Of a DNA stretch of 64,000 bases, positions 8,507-18,310 are shown piece by piece (position 1 is the stretch's first letter; every line of letters begins with the position of its first letter). The translations under genes were made by a program, and so were the position numbers. Origin of the DNA: CAWBUW01 sp963792075. Its GTDB lineage: Bacteria > Chloroflexota > Anaerolineae > Anaerolineales > UBA4823. The notes under the pieces are model-generated. The model ran no database searches, was not told the DNA's origin, and was given only the letters and a program-made list of their open reading frames with translations. The DNA lies in assembly GCA_963792075.1 (NCBI GenBank), contig CAWBUW010000007.1, forward strand, positions 930,001 through 994,000, in the 5' to 3' direction.

Positions 8507-9616
8507 ATGGTTACATCCAACTCGTCACATCCTTCTGGGCCCAAAATCGACCTGACTGGCAGCGCCGCCGGGCCGGTCAATGCTGCCGGGCGGGATATCG
8601 TCAACGGCACGGTGATCAACGTAGCGCCGGGAGCGACCGTCGTGGTAGGGACCCAGGCCGGGCAGGGCTTGCAAGCGCTGGGCGAAATGGTGCAGGCCCT
8701 ACCGGAGGTACGCGCCGCGGTAATTTCCTTCAGCGCCAGCCTGCGGGCTGCCACGCAACAAGTCGATCGCCTGGGGGATTACAAAGACCTGCACGATCTT
8801 CTGCATCAGATCCAATACCAGTGTTACGCCACCATCGTGCGCGAAGCGACGCGCTTCCCGGACGAAACCTCGCTCGAAATCTTGAATGAATACGCCCGCA
8901 ACCTGCGCGATATCCTCACCCGCCTGGAGAGCATTGTCGCACTGCACCGTATCCAGCCCGCAGAGACGGCCTGGATACAGGAAGTGGCAAACGCTCAGGC
9001 GGAGCTGAAGACTGCAACCGAGGCGCTCGATAATACCTCGCTCAAGAACGCTGTCTGGCGGCTCAAACGCATCCTTTCCACCCAACCCGTCCGCATCAAC
9101 TCCAGCCTGATCAATTCCGCCCAGGCGCTTAACCTGCCCGCACTGCTCGAAGCCCTGGAGCACATCGCCCTGGGCCTGGTGGATTTACCCATCGATGTGG
9201 ACCGTCTGGACCAGTTCCGCACGGGCCTGCTTGCCCTGCGCACATTGAACGAACGCCTGCAGTCTATGCTCTGCGATCACGAGGCCTGGCAAAACCTGGA
9301 TTTCGAGCTGCGCCAGGTCGAAAACATGCTCGAAAAAGACCTGAGCGAGCTTCAATTCTCCTGGCAAATGCTTAAAACTCAGGCCGCCCCACTTTACCAG
9401 GGATGCAGTGAGCAATTTGCCCTCGACCTGGAAAAATACCGCCAGGCGCTAGATGAAGCGCTCCCTTCCGGTAACCCGATCAAAATACGCCAGGCCTTTG
9501 GGAACTTCCGTCACGAGGCCGGCAGCCACTTTTATAAAATTGACCTGGACCTGAAAGCATTGTGTTCTGAGTTGCGTCTGGTAAGCGGACCCTTATCTGT
9601 GATCGCCAACCTGTAA
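8507..9616 (+). CDS. Helical adaptor-like protein with N-terminal 'AAGRDI' beta motif
   Basis: 369 residues; first gene of the operon. Residues about 18-46 (GPVNAAGRDIVNGTVINVAP) form the short beta-type motif that often precedes NTPase, CHAT or effector-associated modules in bacterial conflict proteins; a related segment (VQGNVSVAGGDIVAANI) lies near the C-terminus of the CHAT protein encoded at 14491-15924. The rest is long, mostly alpha-helical and coiled-coil-like (EIRL- and LDQF-type heptads), without catalytic motifs, signal peptide or membrane helix. I infer a scaffold or adaptor connecting the NTPase and protease. Only 76 bp separate it from the STAND gene. The exact family is not known to me. 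Confidence 0.75.
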   Translation: MVTSNSSHPSGPKIDLTGSAAGPVNAAGRDIVNGTVINVAPGATVVVGTQAGQGLQALGEMVQALPEVRAAVISFSASLRAATQQVDRLGDYKDLHDLLHQIQYQCYATIVREATRFPDETSLEILNEYARNLRDILTRLESIVALHRIQPAETAWIQEVANAQAELKTATEALDNTSLKNAVWRLKRILSTQPVRINSSLINSAQALNLPALLEALEHIALGLVDLPIDVDRLDQFRTGLLALRTLNERLQSMLCDHEAWQNLDFELRQVENMLEKDLSELQFSWQMLKTQAAPLYQGCSEQFALDLEKYRQALDEALPSGNPIKIRQAFGNFRHEAGSHFYKIDLDLKALCSELRLVSGPLSVIANL

Positions 9617-9692
9617 GCGCCCGGCGCGGCGCACCATGCGCGGCGCGCGGCACTCTTGACCGGTTTTTTCTCTTTCCTGCGGAGATATTCCT

Positions 9693-12600
9693 ATGTCTGA
9701 CTCCATTCCGTCGCCCGCTGTTCCTCAGGATTTTCCATCCTACGAAGCGCTGCGCCTGGCGCATACCGAGCTGCTGCGCCAGCACCGCCAGGCGGCCGAT
9801 CCGAATGCAGTGCTGCCGGAAATCGAAGCTTTCCTTGCCCGCGCCCAGGCCACCGGTGCCCGCCTGGATGACGAATCCGAACGCCAGTCCGCCCAGAGTC
9901 TGCTGGATTACTGGACCACCAGCCTTTTCCGCCTGGGACAAGAAGCCCCGCCGCGCATCCTGGCCGAGTTTGACGCCAAAGCTTCGCCTGATATCCCCGA
10001 TGAGCTCTGTCCTTACCGCGGCCTCTCCGCGTTTGGCGAAAACGACAGCCCCAACTTCTTTGGCCGCCAAAAAATGGTGGCGGACCTGGTCGAACACCTG
10101 CGCACCAGCCGCCTGCTGGGGGTAATGGGTTCATCCGGCAGCGGAAAATCTTCGGTCGTGCGCGCCGGAGTGATCCCTGCCCTTAAAAATGGCGCCCTAC
10201 CGGATAGCCAGGATTGGGCCTATTTGCCCAGCTTTGTACCGGGCTCCAAGCCACTGCTCAACCTGGCGCGGGTCCTGCGTCCGGAGAATGCGGGGCCAGA
10301 ATGGGACATGCCCCAATCCATTGCCTTTCTCTCGGACCCAGACGCGCTCGTCCGCCTGGCAGATGAGCGCTTTGCCCGGCCGCTGGTGCTGGTGGTGGAT
10401 CAATTTGAAGAAGCGTTCACACTGTGTGAAAACTCCACCGAGCGAGCTGCGTTTGTCACCAACCTGGTAAACCTGGTTGTGCATGGCGGAACGGACCAAT
10501 CCTATCGCCATACCCTGATCATTACCATGCGCACCGACTTCGAGCCGAAACTGGCCCTGTTGGGCGAGTTCCAGGCGCTGATCGAAAATAATATCTTCCG
10601 CGTCCCGTCGCTCAATGCGGGCGAGCTGCGCCAGGCTATCGAAGAACCTGCTCGCCGCGTGGGGCTGAAGTTTGAAGCGGGCGTGGTAGATGCCCTGATC
10701 AACGATATCCTCGGTGAACCCGCCGCGCTGCCGCTGCTCCAGTTCACCCTGCTTAAATTATGGGAAGCGCGGCGGCATAACCTGGTCACCTGGGAGAGCT
10801 TCAAACACCTGGGTGGAGCGCGCCAGGCCCTGTCGACCTCTGCCGATGAGTTCTACCGTAGCCTGATCCCGGAGGAGCAAGCCGCTGCCCGCGCCATCTT
10901 GCTGCGCCTGGTGCAGCCAGGTGAAGGTTTGGAGATGACCTCCCGCCGCTTGCGTCGTGAAGACCTGTACACGGGTAACTTTGCCCGCGAGCGTGTGGAC
11001 CGAGTCTTGCAGCGCTTCCTCGACGAGCGCCTGCTGCGCCTCACCCAGGGCGACCGCCCTCAAGATGACCAGATCGAAGTAGCGCATGAGGCCCTGATCC
11101 GCAATTGGCCTACCCTGGCCCACTGGTACCAGGAAGAGTTGGAGGAGATCAAAGAACGCCGCCGCGTCACGACCGCCACGGATAACTGGGAGCGCCTCAA
11201 CCATGATCCCGCTGCGCTGCTGCGCGGCCGTCCACTCGAGCTCGCCCGCAAATACACCGACCTGACCCGCGCCGAACAGGCTTTTGTCGATGCCTCCTGG
11301 CAAGCCGAGCAAGCCGCACAGGAACGCGAGCTTCGCCGCTCACGCGCCTTACGCGCCATCGCCATCATCGCTTCGGTCGCTGCGGTCATCGCCATCGCTG
11401 CCAGTATCATCGCCGGCGGCAGCTTGAATGTCACCCGCCAGGCCCTTTCCACCTCCAACCAGCGCGGCACCGAGGTGGCCTACCAGGCTGCCACGGCGAC
11501 CGTGGCCCAGGGCGCAGCCGAATACTCGGCTGCCACGGCCACTGCAGCCCTGGTCAGCGCGCTCGAGGAAAAAGCAATTGCCGACCAACAGCGCGCTACT
11601 GCCGCTGCGGCCCTCGCCCAGTACCAGGCCCAGAAAGTAGCCGCCGACCAGGCGCAGCAGCTTGCCAGCCAGAAAGACCTGGTTGCCCAGTCCCAGTCCA
11701 TTGCAAACACCCAGCTTGACCTGGGCCTGCTGCTGGCACTGGAAGCGTCCAGCCAGGAGTCAATCCTGCTCCCTGGTGCGGACCCCGAAAGCAACCTGCT
11801 GCAGGTGCTGCGCACCAACCCGCGCCTGTTAACCTTCCTGCGCAGTGATCCTGCCTCGATCAACAGCCTGGCCTTCAGCCCAGACGGCGCACAGATCATC
11901 GCCGGCAACGATGGAGGCCAATTGCAATATTGGGATACGCAAACCCGCACTCTCCAAAAAAACGTGAGGGTTTTCCAGGGGCCAGTTCTAACCCTTGCCA
12001 TCGCCCCCAACGGCCGCATGGCAGTGGGTGGCTGCGCCAATTCTGAAAATGTCACCGGCACCTGCTTGCAGGCTGGCGCCAGCCTGGCTTCTTTGGATAA
12101 TCCCAATTTCACAACGCCCCTCTACGGACACTCCAGTCCTGTATCCAACATGGCCTTTTCACCAGACAGTCTCTGGCTGGCGGCTGCCTCCAATGATTCC
12201 TTGACCCTGTGGTCTGGCGATCCACCTGAGCTGGCCGACGCTCTTCCCGGCGTACGCGCCATCGCCATTAACCCCCGGGGGAACCAGATCGCGCGCGCCA
12301 TGGGCAATGACATCAGCCTGGATAACCTGCGTAGCCTGGCCGCGGCCAGGCTCAGCACCGGGGATGTGGGCGGATCCATGTTGAGCGGTGAGCATACCGC
12401 GCCTGTCAGTGCGCTGGCTTACAGCCCGGATGGGAACTACCTGGCTTCGGGAGGCGAAGATAACCTGGTAGTGCTTTGGGACCTCACCGGTAGGAATAAG
12501 CCTCTGCGCCTGGCCCGGCATACATTTACGATCAACAGCCTGGCCTTCAGTCCGGATAACCGTTTCCTCGCCTCGGCCTCCGGAGATGGCACGCTTGTGC

Positions 12601-14450
12601 TGTGGCTGCTCAACGATATCATCAACTCAGGCGCAGATCCCAGCCTGGCTTCCGAGGTGCTGGCCGGTCATAACGACGCTGTTTTAACCGCCGCTTTCAG
12701 CCCGGATAGCAGTTTGCTCGCCTCGGGTGGGCGCGATGGGGCGATTATCTTGTGGAATACCGGCGAACCGCTCCAGATGGGCCGGGTCTTTCCCTGGCAG
12801 AATAGCAGCGCGGTGAATGCGCTGGCTTTCACACGCAAGGAAGATACGCTCTCAGTCGCCCGCCAGGACCTTACCCTCCAAAATTGGGATATCTCCGCCG
12901 CGCTGAACAGCAAGGTCGCCGCCTGGTCGCCCCTGGGGGATGCCTCCGCCTTGCCCTTCAATACTCAAGCGGTCTTCTTTTCTCCCCGCGGACAGGTGAT
13001 GGTCCTGGTCCCCGAGGAAGTTATCGGCGCTCTTTCGCCGCGTAACGATCCCCGGGTGAACTGGTTAGATGCCCCCCAGGGCCTGCTTTCATTCGCCTAT
13101 ATAAACATTGCAGATGGCCCCATCCCCGACCCTTATTTCTACTCCCACTGGCAAAGCGCCGCCCGTCCCGGCCTGCTGCGCAGCATATATATCCGCTACC
13201 GCCCTGGCATCTCGCCCGATGAGCTGATCAATCTGATCGACCGCCAACTGATGACGGTGGGCGCAGCCGGGCATGGGTCTCTCCACCTGGGCCTGGTACC
13301 GCAGTACGGCTTCCCTGCCCTGCGCCCGGGCGCAGCCCTGGGTCTGGAGCTGCCTGTTGCCGTTCTGGTCGATGATCTCCAAAACACCGATCCCCAGATC
13401 ATCCTCCAGGAGCTCTCTGTGCTGCTCTTTGCCCTGGGCAGCTACTATGGTCCACCCCCGCTGGTTTACACTTCCGCTTCCGTATGGAACCGGTTGGCCA
13501 GCCTGGATGTGACTCAGAGCTTCATCCCGATCCACCCCATCATCCCCGTCACCGGCGGCGAACAAGCCACCAACTATCCTCTTCTCGTCACTGATTACAC
13601 CGATGCTGACTCCCCCTCGCTGCCCTCCGGCTGGTCCGATTGGACCCTATGGGAGTTCAGCCCCGCGGACGGCACGTATCCTGGCCAGGAAGCGCTCAAA
13701 CTGCCTTTGCTGCGCTTCAACGGATCACAGGATGCGCTGGCGAGCCTGGCAGACAACCTGATGTCTGGCAATCCCCTCGACCTGGGACGTAAAGCCAGCC
13801 TGGTGGACCTGACTTCTGGCAAACACACGACCGGCCTGTTCCCATTCTCACCCAACACGCCCTCCGCGCTGGCGCCAGATGGCAAAACGATCTGGATTGC
13901 CAGCAACATCGAGACCGGCGTTCTCGACCAGGTAGACCTCAAGTCTGGCAAGATCATCACCTCGCATCCGTTCGCCCCAGGCCGCATCACCAGCCTCGCC
14001 TTCAGCCCAGATGGCAGAACCCTGGCGATTGGCAGTGAAAATACCCAGGTAACGCTGGTGGATGTAATCAGGATGAAAGAGATCAGCCTGCTCTCAGGCC
14101 ACACCGGCGCAGTGCTCTCGTTGGCCTTCAGCCCAGATTCTGCTCGCCTGGCTTCTGGCGGAGCGGACAGCACGATCCTGCTGTGGGACCTGGATCAAAA
14201 ATCCTTCACAGGCAAGCCTTTCATCGGCCACCGTTCCGCTGTGACCGCCCTCGCTTTCCATCCGACCGGGAAATACCTTGTCTCCGGCAGCGCAGACGGG
14301 AATGTGATCTTGTGGGAGATTGACCCCACGGCCTGGCGCACGTTGGCCTGTGAGCGCGCCGGACGCAACCTCAGCCTGGCTGAATTTGCAAAATATTTTC
14401 CCAACGATTTATACCGCAAAACTTGCCCGCAGTACCCGAATGGCAAATGA
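9693..14450 (+). CDS. Membrane-anchored nSTAND NTPase with WD40 propeller interrupted by a GH25-like domain
   Basis: 1585 residues. Residues about 105-480 form an nSTAND1-type NTPase (CPYRGLSAFGE, FFGR, Walker A GSSGSGKSS near 145, Walker B LVLVVDQFEEAF near 230). Residues about 553-575 (AIAIIASVAAVIAIAASIIA) are a single membrane helix, followed by an Ala/Gln-rich coiled coil (about 585-670). WD40 repeats occupy about 715-1090 and again about 1390-1550 (LAFSPDG...LASGG...LLWD pattern). Between them, about 1105-1355, lies a region that reads like a GH25 muramidase: FAYINIADG, DPYFYSHWQSA, LPVAVLVDD, PPPLVYTSASVW, SGWSDWTLWEFS, LLRFNGSQ. The catalytic D-x-E is not preserved (VDDL), so it is probably a binding domain. 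The topology implies a cytosolic NTPase and an outer propeller. It starts at an ATG 76 bp after the first operon gene. Confidence 0.88.
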   Translation: MSDSIPSPAVPQDFPSYEALRLAHTELLRQHRQAADPNAVLPEIEAFLARAQATGARLDDESERQSAQSLLDYWTTSLFRLGQEAPPRILAEFDAKASPDIPDELCPYRGLSAFGENDSPNFFGRQKMVADLVEHLRTSRLLGVMGSSGSGKSSVVRAGVIPALKNGALPDSQDWAYLPSFVPGSKPLLNLARVLRPENAGPEWDMPQSIAFLSDPDALVRLADERFARPLVLVVDQFEEAFTLCENSTERAAFVTNLVNLVVHGGTDQSYRHTLIITMRTDFEPKLALLGEFQALIENNIFRVPSLNAGELRQAIEEPARRVGLKFEAGVVDALINDILGEPAALPLLQFTLLKLWEARRHNLVTWESFKHLGGARQALSTSADEFYRSLIPEEQAAARAILLRLVQPGEGLEMTSRRLRREDLYTGNFARERVDRVLQRFLDERLLRLTQGDRPQDDQIEVAHEALIRNWPTLAHWYQEELEEIKERRRVTTATDNWERLNHDPAALLRGRPLELARKYTDLTRAEQAFVDASWQAEQAAQERELRRSRALRAIAIIASVAAVIAIAASIIAGGSLNVTRQALSTSNQRGTEVAYQAATATVAQGAAEYSAATATAALVSALEEKAIADQQRATAAAALAQYQAQKVAADQAQQLASQKDLVAQSQSIANTQLDLGLLLALEASSQESILLPGADPESNLLQVLRTNPRLLTFLRSDPASINSLAFSPDGAQIIAGNDGGQLQYWDTQTRTLQKNVRVFQGPVLTLAIAPNGRMAVGGCANSENVTGTCLQAGASLASLDNPNFTTPLYGHSSPVSNMAFSPDSLWLAAASNDSLTLWSGDPPELADALPGVRAIAINPRGNQIARAMGNDISLDNLRSLAAARLSTGDVGGSMLSGEHTAPVSALAYSPDGNYLASGGEDNLVVLWDLTGRNKPLRLARHTFTINSLAFSPDNRFLASASGDGTLVLWLLNDIINSGADPSLASEVLAGHNDAVLTAAFSPDSSLLASGGRDGAIILWNTGEPLQMGRVFPWQNSSAVNALAFTRKEDTLSVARQDLTLQNWDISAALNSKVAAWSPLGDASALPFNTQAVFFSPRGQVMVLVPEEVIGALSPRNDPRVNWLDAPQGLLSFAYINIADGPIPDPYFYSHWQSAARPGLLRSIYIRYRPGISPDELINLIDRQLMTVGAAGHGSLHLGLVPQYGFPALRPGAALGLELPVAVLVDDLQNTDPQIILQELSVLLFALGSYYGPPPLVYTSASVWNRLASLDVTQSFIPIHPIIPVTGGEQATNYPLLVTDYTDADSPSLPSGWSDWTLWEFSPADGTYPGQEALKLPLLRFNGSQDALASLADNLMSGNPLDLGRKASLVDLTSGKHTTGLFPFSPNTPSALAPDGKTIWIASNIETGVLDQVDLKSGKIITSHPFAPGRITSLAFSPDGRTLAIGSENTQVTLVDVIRMKEISLLSGHTGAVLSLAFSPDSARLASGGADSTILLWDLDQKSFTGKPFIGHRSAVTALAFHPTGKYLVSGSADGNVILWEIDPTAWRTLACERAGRNLSLAEFAKYFPNDLYRKTCPQYPNGK

Positions 14451-14490
14451 TCGATCCTGACGCACCTCAAAGGGAACACGCACAGCATCT

Positions 14491-15924
14491 ATGCTCACTT
14501 ACCAAGATTTCACCCTGACCATAAACAGCGTTACCAATAGCAACGCCGGCAGCGTAAGCTATACCGTTGAAGCCCGCGGTCCCGGAAAGATCACAGTTCC
14601 TCCCCAACCTTTCCTGCTGGCCGTGACCCCCGAGCTCAAAAAAGAGCTGGACCAGATCGCCAGCGGTGTATCTCCTTCACGCCCGCGCATGCAGCAGGTA
14701 GGCGAGCTGCTTTTCAAAGCGCTCTTCCCTCCACGGGTGATCCGCGCCTTTGGCCGGGCTTATGATAAGCTGCCCGAAGGAGCCAATCTTCGCCTGAATC
14801 TGGTTGTGCGCCCGCCTGAGCTGAACGTACTGCCCTGGGAGCTGCTCTACGATGCCGATGAAGGCTTTTTCCTGGCTGTCCGCCTGAGTAACCCGATTGT
14901 GCGCGCCATCGAAAGCGCCATCCCTGTCGCCTCATTAGAATTTGTCCGGCCTTTGCGCCTGCTTTACGTGCAGTCCTTGCCTGCCGACCAGGTGCCGTTG
15001 GATCTGGCTGCCTCTGAAAAGGCCATCCGGCTGGCTTTGGGAAAGCTGGGCCAGGACGTGATCATCACCACGATCCACCAGGCGAAGCCGGCCGATCTTC
15101 GCCAGATGCTGCGCCAGAATTTCCATATCTTGCATTATGATGGCCATGCTTTCTTTGACGAGCAGACCGCCGCCGGCTCGCTTGTGCTGGTAGATGACCA
15201 GGGCCTGAGTTACAACCTCTCTGGCGAGCTGCTCGCCTCTTACCTGGACAGCTCCAGCGTGCGCCTGGTGGTGCTGGCAGCCTGCCAATCTGCCATGGAT
15301 TCACCCCAGAAGCGCTTTTCCGGCATCGCTCACCAGATCATGAAATCCTCCAGCCTGCCTGCCGTGGTCGCCATGCAGTACAGCCTGGAGGATGCCTCCG
15401 CGCGCGCTTTCCATTCCGGTTTTTATGCTGCGCTGGCAGATCAATATCCGCTCGATGCGGCAGTGGTCGAGGGCCGGAAAGCGATCCTGGAAAACCTGCA
15501 CGGCGACCCCTTCGCGGCTGCGGACTGGGCCACCCCCGTGCTTTTCTTGCGCGCCGAGGAGGGCGGGTCTCCCCAGGTCGCGCCGCAACCATCCCAATCG
15601 GCCCCCAGCCGCGGGCCGGTGGTATCGATCAATAACAGCACAGTCCAAGGGAATGTCAGTGTCGCCGGGGGGGATATCGTGGCTGCCAACATCCTCACAG
15701 ACCAGAAAACCGGTCTCTATCGCGAGATCCGCAAGCGGGTGGCAGACGACAACCTGGAAGAAGCCATCCGCCTGCTGCTGCAAATAGATGATCAGGCTGC
15801 CCTGCTCCTGCAAGGCCAGCTTAAGCGTTTGAAGAGCGACTTCCTGCTGGGTGCGCTCACCCGCCCCGACTTCGTAACCGGCCGGACGCGCCTCGCCTCC
15901 GCCATCCTGGACAAGATCAAGTAA
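14491..15924 (+). CDS. CHAT-domain cysteine protease with EAD-like C-terminus
   Basis: 477 residues. The CHAT (caspase-HetF) domain spans about 75-355: LNVLPWELLYD, then catalytic His219 in HYDGHAFF and catalytic Cys265 in VLAACQSAM, and the closing FAAADWATPVLFL. Both dyad residues are present, so it should be an active protease. After a Pro/Ser linker comes a beta motif (INNSTVQGNVSVAGGDIVA), then about 65 helical residues (REIRKRVADDNLEEAIRLLL ... LASAILDKI) resembling effector-associated domain 11, which mediates homotypic docking onto STAND NTPases. It lies 40 bp after the STAND gene and 11 bp before the membrane-protein gene. I infer it is the effector released or activated by the NTPase; the substrate is unknown. 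Confidence 0.85.
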   Translation: MLTYQDFTLTINSVTNSNAGSVSYTVEARGPGKITVPPQPFLLAVTPELKKELDQIASGVSPSRPRMQQVGELLFKALFPPRVIRAFGRAYDKLPEGANLRLNLVVRPPELNVLPWELLYDADEGFFLAVRLSNPIVRAIESAIPVASLEFVRPLRLLYVQSLPADQVPLDLAASEKAIRLALGKLGQDVIITTIHQAKPADLRQMLRQNFHILHYDGHAFFDEQTAAGSLVLVDDQGLSYNLSGELLASYLDSSSVRLVVLAACQSAMDSPQKRFSGIAHQIMKSSSLPAVVAMQYSLEDASARAFHSGFYAALADQYPLDAAVVEGRKAILENLHGDPFAAADWATPVLFLRAEEGGSPQVAPQPSQSAPSRGPVVSINNSTVQGNVSVAGGDIVAANILTDQKTGLYREIRKRVADDNLEEAIRLLLQIDDQAALLLQGQLKRLKSDFLLGALTRPDFVTGRTRLASAILDKIK

Positions 15925-15935
15925 CCGGAGTTGAT

Positions 15936-18302
15936 ATGAAACATAATCCCTGGCTTCTCCTGTGTTTGGGCCTGGCGCTCAGCCTGGCATTCGTGCTCCC
16001 GGTGCAGGCGAGCGCTGTCCCCGCAGAGATCCTCCTGCTCGAGCCGCGAACTCTGGAGATAAGCGGCCTCAAAGACAAAAGCACGCCTGAAGTTTCATTT
16101 TACCTGACCCCCCAGGTGAGTGGCCTGGATACCCTCACATTTTCGGTGGATAAGCTGACTCAGGTCAACCATCCCGCAGGCCAAACGCCGCTTTCCCCGC
16201 CTGGGCAGTTCGCCTTTTCCCCGGCTGAAATTACCGCCCCGGCCCAGGGGATCCGCCAGGTAGTGAGTCTCTCCATTGGCAGTTTCAGCGACCCTGGCGT
16301 ATGGTCCGGCGAGCTGACCGTGCAGTATACCGGCGCATACACCGGCACTCAGTTTATCCCGTTGACCATCACCCTCCAGACGACCCCCGTGCTGCAGGTC
16401 GAATCCCCTGCCAGGATCGTAGTGCGCGGCGCAAACGGGGATGCAAGTATCTCCCGTTCCATCACCCTGCTTGAAACCGGGAAAGGCTCCCCCGCGGCAG
16501 ATCTTTCGTTTTTCCCGCTGCCGCTCACCAATGCCGACCAATCCAAAGAATTTCCCAAGCAAAACCTGTCTGTATCCATCTCTGGCACCCATACCCTCGC
16601 AGGTGGTGCGCGCGGGGATGTCTACCTGACCTTCGATTTCAAGGGTGTGCCCAGCGGGGCATATTCTGGCGACGTTATAGTGCAGAGCGCCAACGCGGCG
16701 GAGGTCAAGATCCCGGTCGAGATTTCCGTTAAAGATCCCCCCCTGGGAGCCGGCATCGCCCTGGCGTTCGGCGTGCTGGTCGGCGTGGGCCTGACCATCT
16801 ACCGGAAATCGGTCATGCCCAAAGACCAGGTACGCGTGCGCATGCAGGTAGTACGCAACCATTATGCAGAAGACAGGCAGTTCGAAGAATACTGCGCCAA
16901 GCAGCGCGTGGAGCCCTTGCTGGTCCAGACCGAAGAGCACTTGCGCAAGGATGACCTGGAAAAAGCCAGGGAGACCCTGGCGGCGGCTGAAGACCTGTGG
17001 AATAACTGGTATGACGCCAACAACCACGCTACGCTGATCATGAGTATCGAAGAAATCAAGAAGCTGGTGGATAAGATCGACCAGGCGGAGGCCGGGTTGA
17101 AAACACTGCCACCGGTGGCTGCGCTGCACTCCGCTCTGAGCCAAACGCTGGCATATGATATTCCGGAGTACGTCACCAAAGCCAACGATCTGCGCACCAA
17201 AATCGTCGACAAAGAAACAGGCTGGCAGGAAGTGTTGTTCCGCTGCGAGGGGATATACAATGACCTGGCGGATCTGCACAACAAATTGGCCGATGCGGCC
17301 TCCAGCCTGGTGCTCGAAGTGGATGAGAAGCCCGGGTTTATCACCCGCCTGGGAGAGATCGAAAACCTGGTGAAAGCGTTGAACCGGGTGCCTGCGGTTT
17401 CGGATTTACAGCCCATCGAATCGGGGCTGGATACTTTGTTCACCGAGTTGAATACCGCCCATCAAAAGAGCCTCTCGGATAGAGAAGGCTATGACAGCTA
17501 CGTCCTCGCTGCAAATGCGCTCATTGAGCCAATCCCAAGCGATCCCCTCCTGGCGCCGGTCATCGAATTCATCCAGCGCAGTGGCCTGGGAATTGCCGCG
17601 GAATTAAAGAACCAGGGGCGGTGGTCCCGTGCGCTTGAACGTGCCCAGGTATCCTGGTGGGCCGCCCAGGCTTACCGGCTGTTGAACAAGGCGCTGTCCC
17701 TGACCCCCACAAACGAGGCTTCCGGGCAGCCGGCAGAAGATCAAGCTACATGGGGAGAAGTCCAACAGGCCATTCACGATTGGGCGAATTGGCTGCGCAA
17801 CAGCAGCAAGTATGCGCTGCAGCCGAAGTCATTCTATGATGAAATGCTTCCGCTGGCGGATGCCCTTCAGAAGAAATTGGATGCTGCCGGCCAATCCTTT
17901 TCCATCGACTTCGATGCCGCTCCCACAGGCAAAGTGCTTGGTTTCGACGAAGGCGCTCTTGCAGCAGATCTCTTTGATCGTCGCACCGAAAGCGAACGCG
18001 ACCTGGCCAATATCCCTGCCCCCGGAGAATTCGAGCCGGCCAAAGTCCCATTCTGGCAGGCGCCGTTCTCGACGCCGCGCAACCGGCTGCTCACGATGCA
18101 CATCGTGACTTTCTTCCTCGGCGTAGGCTTCCTGGTGCTGGTAGGCTATAAAGAGCTGTACGCGGACATTCACACCTTCGGCGAAGGCGGTTGGTGGGAT
18201 TATGTCAAGCTCATCTTATGGGGCTTCGGCGCTGAAGCCGGGCGAGCAGAGGTCGTTTCGCTGGTCACCGAATGGGGGGTGCTGCCCCCCCGCACCGGAT
18301 AA
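15936..18302 (+). CDS. Membrane protein with large outer beta domain and cytosolic coiled coil
   Basis: 788 residues. It has a Sec signal peptide (LLLCLGLALSLAFVLPVQASA, about 1-27). Then come about 240 residues of Ser/Thr-rich beta-sandwich-like sequence, probably outside the membrane, and a helix at about 270-289 (GIALAFGVLVGVGLTIY). About 430 residues of charged, coiled-coil-like cytosolic sequence follow, then one or two C-terminal membrane helices (IVTFFLGVGFLVLVGY near 722-740 and VKLILWGFG near 757). I recognise no enzymatic motif. GGAG lies just upstream of the ATG; the gap to the CHAT stop is 11 bp, so it is the last gene of the operon. It is a plausible receptor or membrane platform for the STAND/CHAT proteins (inference). 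Confidence 0.8.
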   Translation: MKHNPWLLLCLGLALSLAFVLPVQASAVPAEILLLEPRTLEISGLKDKSTPEVSFYLTPQVSGLDTLTFSVDKLTQVNHPAGQTPLSPPGQFAFSPAEITAPAQGIRQVVSLSIGSFSDPGVWSGELTVQYTGAYTGTQFIPLTITLQTTPVLQVESPARIVVRGANGDASISRSITLLETGKGSPAADLSFFPLPLTNADQSKEFPKQNLSVSISGTHTLAGGARGDVYLTFDFKGVPSGAYSGDVIVQSANAAEVKIPVEISVKDPPLGAGIALAFGVLVGVGLTIYRKSVMPKDQVRVRMQVVRNHYAEDRQFEEYCAKQRVEPLLVQTEEHLRKDDLEKARETLAAAEDLWNNWYDANNHATLIMSIEEIKKLVDKIDQAEAGLKTLPPVAALHSALSQTLAYDIPEYVTKANDLRTKIVDKETGWQEVLFRCEGIYNDLADLHNKLADAASSLVLEVDEKPGFITRLGEIENLVKALNRVPAVSDLQPIESGLDTLFTELNTAHQKSLSDREGYDSYVLAANALIEPIPSDPLLAPVIEFIQRSGLGIAAELKNQGRWSRALERAQVSWWAAQAYRLLNKALSLTPTNEASGQPAEDQATWGEVQQAIHDWANWLRNSSKYALQPKSFYDEMLPLADALQKKLDAAGQSFSIDFDAAPTGKVLGFDEGALAADLFDRRTESERDLANIPAPGEFEPAKVPFWQAPFSTPRNRLLTMHIVTFFLGVGFLVLVGYKELYADIHTFGEGGWWDYVKLILWGFGAEAGRAEVVSLVTEWGVLPPRTG

Positions 18303-18310
18303 TTTTGGCT

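Noticed and set aside
9617..9692. GC-rich partial inverted repeats between the first two STAND-operon genes
   Set aside because: Pairing is imperfect and not clearly better than expected for such GC-rich sequence.
16095..17279. 394-codon open frame on the minus strand
   Set aside because: It is a shadow of the membrane-protein gene at 15936-18302; no ribosome site and low-complexity translation.
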